From: Treponema sp. UBA4692 | GTDB taxonomy: Bacteria; Spirochaetota; Spirochaetia; Treponematales; Treponemataceae | Direction of reading: 5' to 3' | Assembly: GCA_002404895.1 (NCBI GenBank) | Contig: DHKO01000020.1 | Coordinates: 79,801 to 93,210, forward strand | DNA: 13,410 nucleotides | The notes under the pieces: model-generated | What the model was told of the DNA's origin: nothing | Database searches by the model: none | The model's input: only the letters and a program-made list of their open reading frames with translations | Position numbers and translations under genes: made by a program | Part shown: one piece after another, positions 1 to 7,120 of the stretch | Position numbering within the stretch: position 1 is the stretch's first letter | Layout of the letters: each line of letters opens with the position of its first letter

Positions 1-211
1 TATTAAAACTCGAAATTCGACCTTATAAACAAAACCTAGCCCGGATCGTCACGGAAAGACCGGACGAAGCGCAGCGAAGGAGGACTTGCAGTAAGAGCCG
101 GATAAGAGCGAAAAATGCGCTCCATCAAAAACTAAAAACGTGCATCGTGCATCTTGCTTATTTTTCCAAAAAGTTTTATTTTTTTTGTGTACTAGTTACA
201 AGGTGGCAAAA
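1..211. other. Upstream intergenic region of the pucR-like gene
   Basis: No convincing gene is visible. The segment 50-110 is GC-richer than its surroundings. It contains CACGGAAAGACCGG (50-63), which resembles the 3' end of the structured repeat family found elsewhere in the window, so it may be a decayed copy. A hairpin pairs GAGCG (106-110) with CGCTC (118-122) but has no T-run after it. A 7-base tandem (GTGCATC twice) lies at about 139-152. The long T-rich stretch at 155-188 probably holds the promoter, but no good -35/-10 pair stands out. Confidence 0.3.
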
Positions 212-1399
212 ATGGCACTTACAGTAAACACTCTCCTTAATTTTTCGGAAACTCCTTTTAAACTAAAGCTTGTCGCCGGGCGCGAAGGCCTTAAGCAGAC
301 TGTCAGCTGGATTTATTACACGGAAGATCCTTCTTTTAGCGAATTTATCCGCGGCGGAGAACTTGCAATCACAACAGGGCTTTTGCTCAAACGAAAATCC
401 GAAAACGAGGGAATAAATGAGTCTGAAAATTTGTGTTCATTTTTAAGAGATTTTATTGAAAAATTTTCCGGTCATAATGCTTCTGGTTTAATCGTCAATA
501 CTGGAAAATATATTTTTGAAATTCCTCAGGAGATTAAAACTTATTGCGACCAAATCAATTTTCCGCTTTTTACAATGCCGTGGGAAATTCATACGGTAGA
601 CTTAATGCAGGAAATCGGAAATATGATTTCTGCCGACAGCCAAAACAGCCATAATGTTGAAAAATTTTTCTATCGCGCAATTTTTGAAACTCAGAAATTT
701 GACCCAAAGCAAATCGAAAACACGGTTTTTCATGACGCAAAAAGTTTTTCGGTTGCGCTCTTGGAATTAAAAGAAGATTTTTTTAATAACGATATTGAGC
801 AGGCAAAGCGGTATGTTCAATTTTCGCTAAATCCAAAAATCAATTTTTCGCAAAACGACTACTGCTGTTTTATTCACAACAGAAAAGTAATCTACATTAT
901 TAAAAATGACAATTCTTTTTTTACAGAAGAGCTTTTCCGCATAACACGAAATGATAAATTTTTTTGCAATTCCAAACTTTCGCTTTCAGAATACTGCTCT
1001 TCTGCAGAAGAACTTCAAGAAGCTTTTGTCCACGCGGAAATTACAATGAATCTTTCGAAAAATGCAGAAAAGCTCGAAAAGTACGACAATCTCGGAATTT
1101 ATAAAATTCTGCTTGAAGTAAAAAACAAAAAGGTTCTCGAACAACTTTATAAAACTGTCCTCGGAAACCTAGACCAGCTCGAAAATGCAAAGCGCGAAGA
1201 CTACTTAAAAACTCTCAAGCTTTACTTAAAACTCGGCGGAAACATTCACAGTGTTTCTGAACAAAACAATACTCACCGAAACACCGTTTTATACCGGATT
1301 CAGCGTCTGCAAGAAATTCTGAATGTTGACCTTTCTGACGGCGACACTCGCTGTCTTTTGCAAATTGCAATTTACATTAAAGAGCTTCTAAAAAAGTAA
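212..1399 (+). CDS. PucR-family transcriptional regulator
   Basis: A 395-residue regulator with the usual PucR/CdaR layout. The N-terminal PucR ligand-sensing domain covers about residues 1-130 (TVNTLLNF opening, GGELAITTGLLL). A GGDEF-like middle domain follows. The C-terminal PucR helix-turn-helix lies at about 335-392 (LYLKLGGNIHSVSEQNNTHRNTVLYRI). I start at ATG 212 and not at an upstream in-frame ATG at 140. ATG 212 has AAGGTGG five bases before it and opens directly on the conserved domain, while the 24 extra residues look unstructured. Characterised relatives activate purine, sugar-acid or amino-acid catabolism genes and are often next to their targets. The arginase begins 57 bases downstream on the same strand, so it is the natural candidate target, but this is inferred from position only. 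Its coding strand has more C than G (hand count of 480 nt: 101 C, 82 G), which is unusual for a bacterial gene. Confidence 0.85.
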   Translation: MALTVNTLLNFSETPFKLKLVAGREGLKQTVSWIYYTEDPSFSEFIRGGELAITTGLLLKRKSENEGINESENLCSFLRDFIEKFSGHNASGLIVNTGKYIFEIPQEIKTYCDQINFPLFTMPWEIHTVDLMQEIGNMISADSQNSHNVEKFFYRAIFETQKFDPKQIENTVFHDAKSFSVALLELKEDFFNNDIEQAKRYVQFSLNPKINFSQNDYCCFIHNRKVIYIIKNDNSFFTEELFRITRNDKFFCNSKLSLSEYCSSAEELQEAFVHAEITMNLSKNAEKLEKYDNLGIYKILLEVKNKKVLEQLYKTVLGNLDQLENAKREDYLKTLKLYLKLGGNIHSVSEQNNTHRNTVLYRIQRLQEILNVDLSDGDTRCLLQIAIYIKELLKK

Positions 1400-1421
1400 A
1401 AAAACGTCGCTACCCTCTTTA

Positions 1422-1450
1422 TTAACATTCGCAAAAAAAAAAATTATAAT
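1422..1450 (+). promoter_or_regulatory. Sigma-70-type promoter of the arginase gene, probably leaderless
   Basis: TTAACA (1422-1427), a 17-base spacer and a perfect TATAAT (1445-1450). A start site at the normal distance would fall at about 1456-1458, on the ATG at 1457. No ribosome binding site precedes that ATG. The arginase is therefore probably expressed from its own promoter as a leaderless message and not by read-through from the regulator gene. Confidence 0.7.
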
Positions 1451-1456
1451 GCCGTT

Positions 1457-2362
1457 ATGAAAATACACATTTTAGAAATGCCTCTAGATTTTGGCGCAAG
1501 CCGCCACGGTTCAGACATGGGGCCGTCTGCAATCCGTCTTGCAGGAATAAAACAGCGGCTGGAAAACCTCGGCCACTCTACTTTTGAACACACAGATATT
1601 TTTCATGCAAAACCGCAGGAATATCAAAATATCGGAAATCCTAAAGCAAAATACTTAAAACCAATCGTAAATGCCTGCACAAAACTTGCTGAACTTGTCG
1701 AAGAAATTTCCGGCAAAAACGAATTTCCACTCGTTCTCGGAGGCGACCATTCAATTGCGCTCGGTTCAATCGCAGGAATCAGCGCAACAGCAAAAAAACA
1801 AAATAAATCTTTCGGCGTGCTTTATGTTGACGCGCACGGAGATTTTAACGATACGAACACAACGCCAAGCGGAAATATTCACGGCGAATGTCTTGCCGCT
1901 TCAGCAGGAATCGGCCTTTCTGAACTTACAAACCTTTATTTTGAAGGGCAGAAAATCGATCCAAAAAACATCTGTTTTGTCGGTTGCCGCGACCTTGATT
2001 CTGGCGAAAAAATTTTAATGAAAGAAGCCGGCGTTACGGTTTTTACAATGAGCGACATCGACAGGCACGGATTTCCGGCAATTGTCCAGAAAGTAAAAGA
2101 ATTTTTTCAAAAAATCGACATAATCCACGTAAGTTTTGACATGGACGTTCTCGACCCAATGTATGCGCCAGGAACAGGAATTCCGCTTCCAGGAGGTCTT
2201 ACAAACCGCGAGGCTCTCCTTTTAATGGAAGAAATGGCTGGCACAAAAAAAGTAAAATCCGCCGAAATTGTCGAAGTAAACCCGATTCTCGACGTCCGAA
2301 ACCAAACCGCAATTCTGGCGGCAAGCTTGGCTTCAAGACTTTTGGGCGAAACCCTTTATTAA
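1457..2362 (+). CDS. rocF: Arginase (L-arginine to L-ornithine and urea)
   Basis: A 301-residue ureohydrolase of typical arginase length, close to Bacillus RocF along its whole length. The binuclear manganese site is intact: GGDHS (95-99, His98), DAHGD (125-129), and SFDMDVLDP (226-234, with Asp228 and Asp230). The substrate loop PSGNIHG (137-143) and SAEIVEVNP (268-276) are also present. These favour arginase over agmatinase or formimidoylglutamase. It would hydrolyse arginine to ornithine and urea in the cytoplasm. The start at 1457 is chosen because the protein opens (MKIHILEMPLDFG) in register with other arginases, although no ribosome binding site is visible. A PucR-type regulator lies just upstream. 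No ornithine-using gene is visible in the window. The coding strand has more C than G (hand count of 480 nt: 116 C, 94 G). Confidence 0.93.
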   Translation: MKIHILEMPLDFGASRHGSDMGPSAIRLAGIKQRLENLGHSTFEHTDIFHAKPQEYQNIGNPKAKYLKPIVNACTKLAELVEEISGKNEFPLVLGGDHSIALGSIAGISATAKKQNKSFGVLYVDAHGDFNDTNTTPSGNIHGECLAASAGIGLSELTNLYFEGQKIDPKNICFVGCRDLDSGEKILMKEAGVTVFTMSDIDRHGFPAIVQKVKEFFQKIDIIHVSFDMDVLDPMYAPGTGIPLPGGLTNREALLLMEEMAGTKKVKSAEIVEVNPILDVRNQTAILAASLASRLLGETLY

Positions 2363-2378
2363 AATTCTGAACCGCATT

Positions 2379-2414
2379 CCCCGTCTTATCCGGCTGCGTC
2401 CTGCACATCCGGGG
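2379..2414. other. Stem-loop downstream of arginase
   Basis: CCCCG (2379-2383) pairs with CGGGG (2410-2414) around an internal loop, with a small inner TGC/GCA stem. It may mark the end of the arginase transcript, but it has no proper T-run, so I do not call it an intrinsic terminator. Confidence 0.3.
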
Positions 2415-2656
2415 TAAGTTTTCTGGTCAAACTCAATGTAACAGTTTTGTTATCCAGCCTGAATGTAGAATTTTAATCGTTTGTAACAGTTATGTTATCT
2501 TCTCAAGTTTAATGCAAAACCTAGGTTATAAACTAATTCTTGCTGCTTTTATTTTATATGTAACAATCTTGTTATCAAAAAATGTAACAGTTTGGTTATA
2601 CTCATCCACAACAGCCTGTGGAAATCTCTTTTTTTATGTAACAGTTACGTTATCAT

Positions 2657-2665
2657 TGTGGATAA
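2657..2665 (-). promoter_or_regulatory. DnaA box
   Basis: TGTGGATAA on the + strand is the exact reverse complement of the consensus TTATCCACA. It lies among the iterons, five bases after the copy at 2637-2653. A one-mismatch version (TCATCCACA) is at 2602-2610. A DnaA box inside an iteron array is typical of Rep-dependent origins that also recruit host DnaA. Confidence 0.65.
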
Positions 2666-2754
2666 GTTTTATTTTCTTTATATTATAGAAGAAACTTACA
2701 GTTCAAATTTTCTATGTAACAGTCATGTTATCCGAATGTAACAATTTAGTTATT

Positions 2755-2815
2755 TCTACTATTATATCTAATAATAATCTAATAATATATTTAAACTAAT
2801 AATAGAAAAGCAAAT
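2755..2815. other. AT-rich stretch in the origin, candidate unwinding element
   Basis: Almost pure A/T between the last direct iteron and the two inverted ones. It contains a tandem ATCTAATAATA-type repeat, with TCTAAT at 2767-2772 and 2778-2783. This is where iteron-type origins usually melt. The same TCTAAT word forms the repeat block upstream of parA, so the partition protein may also touch the origin. Confidence 0.55.
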
Positions 2816-2875
2816 TCTGTGGATTTCCTAAAAATAGATAACAACTCTGTTACACAAAATTTTATAACCAAACTG

Positions 2876-3892
2876 TTACAATCCTCCTAAATCAGAAGAA
2901 ATAAGGGCATATCTTACATCATCTGCAAGAACAGGTGTAGGACTCTTAAACAAGGTAATTCCTGCTCCAGTTTTATCAATATCAACTTTTAATTCTGGAT
3001 AATACTCTTTTTTTATCTCTCTTATTTGATCAATTATCCGGGAATAATTTACATTCGCAATTTTTGGATCAGAATCTTCTGCAACAGGCATAAACTGTTC
3101 AACAAGTTTATCTCTTGGTATAAAGACAGGTTTTTCTGCCATAAGTCCGTTATTTCTGTAAACAAGCCAGGCATAAATGTCTTTTCCAACCGGACTTGTA
3201 ATATCTTTATAAACAGTATAGTTAATCGGAACTGCATGTGTCTGACAAAAAGCGGCAAAATTTGCAGAAAGAATAATTTTAAATTTTCCAACACGCTGAC
3301 TTTTTGAAGACGGATCTATAATTTCTTGAAACTGAACGCCATCTGTAAAAAGAATTGTTCCTGTTGTCGTTGTTTTTACTTCGACCGGACCTTTTGGAAT
3401 TTTTTCTCCAGGTTCATATAATTCTTTAAATAAACTTGCCTGAAGCTGAATTTCTTCTTTTTTCTCAAACGAAAATGTTGCTCTTGTAAAGCACGAGAGC
3501 TGCTCAAGAATGTCTTTTCCCCTTTGACGAGGAAGCTGCATTTCATTTAAAAGTTGCGACAAGGAATCAAATTCAACGATTACAGGCACATTTTTTTCTT
3601 TAGAAAGAACTGCATGCGTTGTAAAAACAGAAAGAATTAGCCGTCCATACTTTCCAAACGGAACGTTTGTTGGAGAATTCAATATCAAAGAAATTCCATT
3701 GCTTGCTTTTCGTATAAACTCTGTTTTATTTATATTCTTAAAAGGCAAAGAAGCTGTCGTAAAAAAACTCGGAATATAACTTAAAACATTTTTTGTCTTT
3801 TGAGTTTCCAGTTGATTAAGGGATTCGAACAGTTCGTCCGCCGAATTATCAATTGGAATAAGGCTGTTTTCCCGGTTTATTTTTTTTCCCAT
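2876..3892 (-). CDS. repA: RepA-family plasmid/chromid replication initiator
   Basis: A 338-residue protein that I place in the 'plasmid encoded RepA' family (Pfam PF04796 as I recall it). Two blocks support this: VPFGKYGRLILSVFTTHAV (77-95), matching the family's PYGxxPRLLLxWxTTxAV signature, and DIYAWLVYR (238-246) after a strand ending near VPINYTVYKDI (221-231). Both belong to the winged-helix regions that bind iterons. ATG 3892 has a GGATGGA ribosome binding site upstream. It is the last gene of the minus-strand parA-RHH-rep operon, 23 bases after the RHH gene, and it ends inside an iteron. It would bind the 17-bp repeats and open the adjacent AT-rich DNA. It is full length with no sign of decay, which argues for a working replicon. 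Family assignment is by recalled motif, not search. Confidence 0.85.
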   Translation of the reverse strand: MGKKINRENSLIPIDNSADELFESLNQLETQKTKNVLSYIPSFFTTASLPFKNINKTEFIRKASNGISLILNSPTNVPFGKYGRLILSVFTTHAVLSKEKNVPVIVEFDSLSQLLNEMQLPRQRGKDILEQLSCFTRATFSFEKKEEIQLQASLFKELYEPGEKIPKGPVEVKTTTTGTILFTDGVQFQEIIDPSSKSQRVGKFKIILSANFAAFCQTHAVPINYTVYKDITSPVGKDIYAWLVYRNNGLMAEKPVFIPRDKLVEQFMPVAEDSDPKIANVNYSRIIDQIREIKKEYYPELKVDIDKTGAGITLFKSPTPVLADDVRYALISSDLGGL

Positions 3893-3915
3893 TTTGATTT
3901 TTTTCCATCCGTTTT

Positions 3916-4245
3916 TTAGTTGCCGGTACTTGAAATTCCGCCTTTTGAAATTATGATTCTTCCGGCAGCAACTTCTTTTGAAAGATATTCAAAAGAAGAC
4001 TCGATGTATTGAGTTATTGAAACTCCGCAGTTTGTGCAGAATTTTTTTATTTCTTCGCGGCGGCCTTCCGAAAGCCTTATGTTCATTACGTCGGCATATT
4101 TTCCTTTTTTAGGCTCAGCGGAAGTCTTGGAAACTGATGTTGCGGCAAGTTTTTCCGCAGGTTCTTCAGTTTTTTCTGTTTTTGTGAGGTTTGTTTTTAT
4201 TTGATTTAAAAATTCTTGAGGTATTTTTTTTGTTGCGATCGGCAT
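3916..4245 (-). CDS. Ribbon-helix-helix protein, probable centromere-binding partner of ParA
   Basis: A 109-residue protein with a flexible, charged N-terminal arm (1-50, rich in Lys, Glu, Thr and Ala) and a C-terminal ribbon-helix-helix fold. The strand is DVMNIRL (52-58), the first helix about 59-72, and the second about 76-89 (SITQYIESSFEYLSKE). This arrangement, an unfolded arm that stimulates the ATPase and a DNA-binding RHH domain, is that of ParG/Omega-type partners of small ParA proteins. ATG 4245 has a strong GGAGG seven bases upstream. The gene is 35 bases after parA and 23 before repA. The TCTAAT/ATTAGA block upstream of parA is the likely binding site, with autorepression of the operon. 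The N-terminal arm shows no recognisable family signature. A CopG-type copy-number regulator is an alternative role. Confidence 0.7.
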   Translation of the reverse strand: MPIATKKIPQEFLNQIKTNLTKTEKTEEPAEKLAATSVSKTSAEPKKGKYADVMNIRLSEGRREEIKKFCTNCGVSITQYIESSFEYLSKEVAAGRIIISKGGISSTGN

Positions 4246-4280
4246 TTTTGTTCCTCCAATAAAAGTTTTGCCCTACACTG

Positions 4281-5033
4281 TTATTTTATCAAATCTGCAA
4301 GTTTTTTTAGAGCGTCGAGAGTTTCTTTTTTTCCTCCGCGCTGCTGAATTGTCTGTCTTTCAATTGTGGCATATTTAAAATCCTGATCGACAGGAACATA
4401 AACGACATTAAAATCTCCGGCGTTTAAACCTTCAGAAATAATATCTGTAAGCTTTATGCTTCTGTTGATTTCGTTAAGGACTATTGTTTCAAATTTGGGA
4501 TTTTGGACGCGACGGCGTTTTTTATAACTGTCCAGGTTATCTTTGAAAATTTGAAGCCCGTCCTGAGAATATGCGTCTGCTTTTATAACAACAATAACTT
4601 CGTCAGACGCTGTCATAATGTCTTCTTCAAAGGCGTCGAATGCTGGAGATGTGTCAAAAATACAGTACTCAAAGCCGAGTTTTTCAACTTCATCGCAAAG
4701 GTCTACAAAGATATAAGGTTCTTTTTGAGCTTCGCTTGAGCGGTATGTTTTTAGTGAGCGGCTTCCTTTTCTGTCGATTGAATTTGTCGGAATTACAAAA
4801 AGATTTTCGACTGTTGTTGCTGATATGACCTGATCAATTGTAACATCGCCGTAAAGAGCCTCTGCAAGGTCGTGGCCAAAAGATTCCAGCAATGTTCCTG
4901 TGGAGTTTCCTTGAGGGTCCGCGTCTATAAGAAGAACTTTTTTTCCTTGCAAGGCAAGTTCCGCTGCCAACGAAAGACTAATTGTTGTTTTGCCTACTCC
5001 ACCCTTTTGTATGGCAACTGCTATTTTTTTCAT
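4281..5033 (-). CDS. parA: ParA-type partition ATPase
   Basis: A 250-residue deviant Walker ATPase. The Walker A motif KGGVGKTT is at 10-17, with the ParA signature lysine. A' is LIDADPQGN (35-43), and Walker B is CIFDTSP (124-130). It has no N-terminal helix-turn-helix extension, so it is the short (type Ib) form, which normally pairs with an RHH DNA-binding protein, as here. I use ATG 5033, preceded by GGAGACAGG. A TTG six codons upstream (5051) would sit on that ribosome binding site. It is the first gene of the minus-strand operon. Its protein would assemble on nucleoid DNA and position replicon copies before division. On the + strand the 3' half is C-rich as expected, but the 5' half is G-equal or G-rich, unlike the repA region. 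Confidence 0.92.
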   Translation of the reverse strand: MKKIAVAIQKGGVGKTTISLSLAAELALQGKKVLLIDADPQGNSTGTLLESFGHDLAEALYGDVTIDQVISATTVENLFVIPTNSIDRKGSRSLKTYRSSEAQKEPYIFVDLCDEVEKLGFEYCIFDTSPAFDAFEEDIMTASDEVIVVIKADAYSQDGLQIFKDNLDSYKKRRRVQNPKFETIVLNEINRSIKLTDIISEGLNAGDFNVVYVPVDQDFKYATIERQTIQQRGGKKETLDALKKLADLIK

Positions 5034-5079
5034 TTTTTTGCCTGTCTCCAAATTTTATGAATTTTTATATTTTTTAATA

Positions 5080-5239
5080 TCTAATCATATTTTTTAGAAA
5101 AAAGCAAATAAAAAATCTAATAAATATTAGGTTTCTAAAATAAAAACTTAGAAAGATTAGATAAAAACTAATATAAAAGATTGATAAAAATATAATAAAA
5201 AATCTAATATAGTTTATAAAAAAGATTAGAAAGATTAGA
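5080..5239. repeat. TCTAAT/ATTAGA repeat block, candidate centromere and parA operator
   Basis: Six exact copies of one 6-mer in 160 bases of very AT-rich DNA: TCTAAT at 5080, 5116 and 5203, and its complement ATTAGA at 5156, 5225 and 5234. Near-matches lie at 5124-5130, 5168-5175 and 5243-5249. The last two exact copies form AGATTAGA repeated with a 9-base period. Short degenerate repeats in both orientations immediately upstream of a short parA are the usual centromere and operator of RHH-type partition systems. The copy at 5080 lies where the operon promoter is expected. Confidence 0.6.
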
Positions 5240-5398
5240 AAATATCTAAACAGAAAAAAGACGTGCGAGGATTGTCGTAGAAGCGTTTGTTTTTTGTTTT
5301 TGAGTAATTTGTCGTTTGAAGGAATTTGAAGCGTTTTTGAGGGCTTTTTAAGTTTTGAGGTTAAAAAAAGAAAAGATAAAAAAATTATTCACTGGCAG

Positions 5399-5452
5399 AT
5401 AACCAAACTGTTACATTTAAAACTGAAAAACTTTATGTAACAGTTTGGTTAT
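5399..5452. repeat. Perfect inverted pair of iterons
   Basis: The iteron variant with AGTTTG in the centre occurs at 5399-5415 (minus) and 5436-5452 (plus). It is identical to the origin copies at 2583 and 2864. The two arms are exact complements over 17 bases, plus one inner pair, with an 18-base loop. It lies upstream of parA, on the opposite side of the module from the main array. It could act as a secondary initiator-binding or handcuffing site, as an incompatibility element, or as an extruded hairpin. Confidence 0.8.
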
Positions 5453-5481
5453 TTATGAGAGTTTTTTGTTTTAAAGCGGTA

Positions 5482-5582
5482 GGGATTGGAGCAGCGCGGA
5501 GCGTTAGCGGATTTTCCGCGGAAAATCCGCTAATGCAGGCGAGAGCCGAAACTGCGCAAAGCCCGGCGGCAACTTGTTGCCG
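5482..5582 (+). repeat. Structured intergenic repeat, copy B
   Basis: Begins GGGATTGGA and ends AAAGCCCGG plus a hairpin. Pairings seen: GGG 5482-5484 with CCC 5562-5564; GCAG with CTGC of the AACTGCGC segment; a 17-bp stem of 5501-5517 with 5520-5536 (one G-T pair); a small GGC-GAGA-GCC hairpin at 5538-5547 with a GNRA-type loop; and a trailing CGGCAA-CTTG-TTGCCG hairpin at 5567-5582. It lies between the inverted iteron pair and the lone iteron, so the replication module has been invaded by, or carries, this element. Confidence 0.75.
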
Positions 5583-5639
5583 AACCGCCCGTATAAAAAG
5601 GCGAAATTTGTTCAGAATTAAAAAACGCCGGCGAAAAGT

Positions 5640-5863
5640 AAAAAAATCTCGTAAATTCAAATTTGGTAAAAAACGAAATTCTTGAATTTTATGAAAAAAT
5701 TGAAGAGGGTAGGGCGGAATTTCAAGAATTGAGCTTGAAAAGGAAATTGCCGAGGCGACCCGGCAGATTGGAAGCATAAAAAATCGACCGGCAAAGTTGA
5801 TTCTGCTGTTCACAAGAAAATTATTCTGGCGAGCAAGATAACCGTTCTGTTACAAATATGAGC
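5640..5863 (+). pseudogene. Possible decayed coding remnant
   Basis: No intact ORF, but protein-like stretches follow one another in different frames. KNEILEFYEKIEEGRAEFQEL (about 5668-5730) is followed by ELEKEIAEATRQIGSIKN (about 5731-5784) and then GKVDSAVHKKIILASKI (about 5789-5840). Together they look like a charged coiled-coil protein broken by small indels. It has no start codon and I recognise no family. The alternative is AT-rich intergenic DNA that reads well by chance. It ends across the lone iteron. Confidence 0.25.
5838..5854 (-). repeat. Lone iteron, right edge of the replication module
   Basis: Matches TGTAACARNNNNGTTAT on the minus strand with centre AGAACG. It is the outermost copy on the right. 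With 2437 on the left, it bounds a 3.4-kb segment that holds every iteron in the window and the rep/par operon. Confidence 0.75.
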
Positions 5864-5915
5864 GGCGGATTGAGAGAATTGACCGGTTCTGGAATTACAA
5901 GGCAAAAAATGTGAT

Positions 5916-7004
5916 TTAGTTGCTTTTGTTTCCCAAAAAAACGGCAATGGGTTTTAGATAGGAAATGTTTTCGCAGACAATTTTTATTATAACCATTAAA
6001 GGAACTGCAAGAATCATTCCCAAAATTCCCCAGAGCCAGCCGGCAAGAGAGAGCGAAACAAGAATAACAAACGGCGAAATGCCGAGGTTGTCGCCTTCAA
6101 TTTTTGGTTCAATTACGTTTCCAAGAATCATATTTACGGCAATAACCCAAATTCCGATTATAATTGGAGCAACCGGAGATGGATAAAACTGTATGATTGA
6201 AAAAAGTATTGTGATTGCGCAGGAAGCTATTGAGCCAAAAGTTGGAATAAAATTTAAGCAAAATGCCAAAAATGCCCAGACTAGAGGGAAGTCCATTCTT
6301 GTAAGTGCGCATGCGATAAAAATGAAAATTCCAGTAAAAAGCGAAATTACGAATTTAATCGAGATGTAATGAGTTGTGTCTTTTATGATATTGTGCACGA
6401 TTTTTATAACGCGCAGGTTGTGTTCGTTTGTAAATGCGAGCCGAACCTTGTGCTTGGTCTTTTTGAATTCTGCAAGCAGAAAAATTGACAGCAAGACTAC
6501 CAAAAAAAGAGTTTTCATAAAAACTACGACAGAACCAGTAAAGTCAATCGCAAGAGATTTTAAATATTCAAGAATATTGAACTGATTGTTTAAATTTGCA
6601 AAAAGAGAGGCTTCTTCATCAAAATTTAAAAGCGTAAAAAATTTAGAATTTGGATGGGCTTCGATTGCGAGGCGGATTGAATCTTGAATTGCATTGAAAC
6701 GTTCTTGGTAGCGTGGAATTGCAAGAACAATTGCCTTAAAACTTGCCGTAAGAATGTTTACGACAAGAAAAAAAGCGATAAAAAACGCAAGGTAGACAAT
6801 TACTGTCGAAAGCCACCATGGAAGTTTTATAAAAAGGCAGAGGCGCTTTATAAGAGGGTAAAAAACAAGGGACAGCAGAACTGCAAGTACGACAGGCTTA
6901 AAAACATCAGCCATTACTTTAAAAAGCATTCCGCACAGAATTGTTAAAAAGAATAAAAGGATGAAAAAAATTCCTTTTAAAAATTTATTGGTTTGATTTT
7001 CCAT
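5916..7004 (-). CDS. AI-2E family transporter / PerM-like membrane protein
   Basis: A 362-residue polytopic inner-membrane protein of the AI-2E (PerM/YdiK/TqsA) family. Membrane segments appear in two groups: about 10-95 (three segments) and about 150-345. A hydrophilic segment of about 100-150 lies between the two groups. The family signature is clear near the C-terminus: GNVIEPKI followed by LGISPFVILVSLSLAGWLWG and GMILAVPL. ATG 7004 has AAAGGA eight bases upstream. Members are trimeric or oligomeric exporters with varied or unknown cargo, and autoinducer-2 export has been shown for only a few, so the substrate here is unknown. It is transcribed alone on the minus strand, divergent from 7196, and nothing nearby suggests a cargo. 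Confidence 0.88.
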   Translation of the reverse strand: MENQTNKFLKGIFFILLFFLTILCGMLFKVMADVFKPVVLAVLLSLVFYPLIKRLCLFIKLPWWLSTVIVYLAFFIAFFLVVNILTASFKAIVLAIPRYQERFNAIQDSIRLAIEAHPNSKFFTLLNFDEEASLFANLNNQFNILEYLKSLAIDFTGSVVVFMKTLFLVVLLSIFLLAEFKKTKHKVRLAFTNEHNLRVIKIVHNIIKDTTHYISIKFVISLFTGIFIFIACALTRMDFPLVWAFLAFCLNFIPTFGSIASCAITILFSIIQFYPSPVAPIIIGIWVIAVNMILGNVIEPKIEGDNLGISPFVILVSLSLAGWLWGILGMILAVPLMVIIKIVCENISYLKPIAVFLGNKSN

Positions 7005-7023
7005 TTGTTTTTTCCTTTAGGGT

Positions 7024-7052
7024 AGTTTAGTAGAGTCGTTGCCTAAATTCAA
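7024..7052 (-). promoter_or_regulatory. Possible promoter of the AI-2E family gene
   Basis: On the minus strand TTGAAT (7052-7047), a 17-base spacer and TAAACT (7029-7024), four of six matches in each box. The predicted start lies just before the AAAGGA ribosome binding site. This is the best-spaced pair seen but a weak one. Confidence 0.35.
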
Positions 7053-7120
7053 TTGGTTGTTGTAAAGCGCAACGTTAATTTTAAGATTTAAGGCGAAGGT
7101 TGAGTTTAAAAAAAACAGCT

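Larger units (their letters stand above)
2437..2880. repeat. Iteron array, candidate replication origin
   Basis: Nine copies of a 17-bp repeat with consensus TGTAACARNNNNGTTAT. Seven are on the + strand, starting at 2437, 2482, 2559, 2583, 2637, 2715 and 2737. Two are inverted, at 2838-2854 and 2864-2880. Each copy is itself an imperfect dyad, TAAC-N6-GTTA. Start-to-start distances in the direct set (45, 77, 24, 54, 78, 22) lie close to multiples of 11, so the sites probably face one side of the helix. The last copy overlaps the stop codon of the initiator gene. Such arrays next to a rep gene are the binding sites of plasmid or chromid initiators and set copy number. This 513-bp gap holds no gene. 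Confidence 0.9.

Noticed and set aside
84..2395. AGCCGGATAAGA at 96-107 and, inverted, at 2384-2395 as a second repeat family
   Set aside because: A shared 12-mer is expected by chance several times in a window of this size, and the flanking similarity (AGGAC, GCAG) is too weak.
5433..5813. A 126-residue minus-strand and a 76-residue plus-strand open frame over 5433-5813
   Set aside because: Both run through the iteron pair and structured repeat copy B. Their residues are translated hairpins, with no ribosome binding site and no family resemblance.
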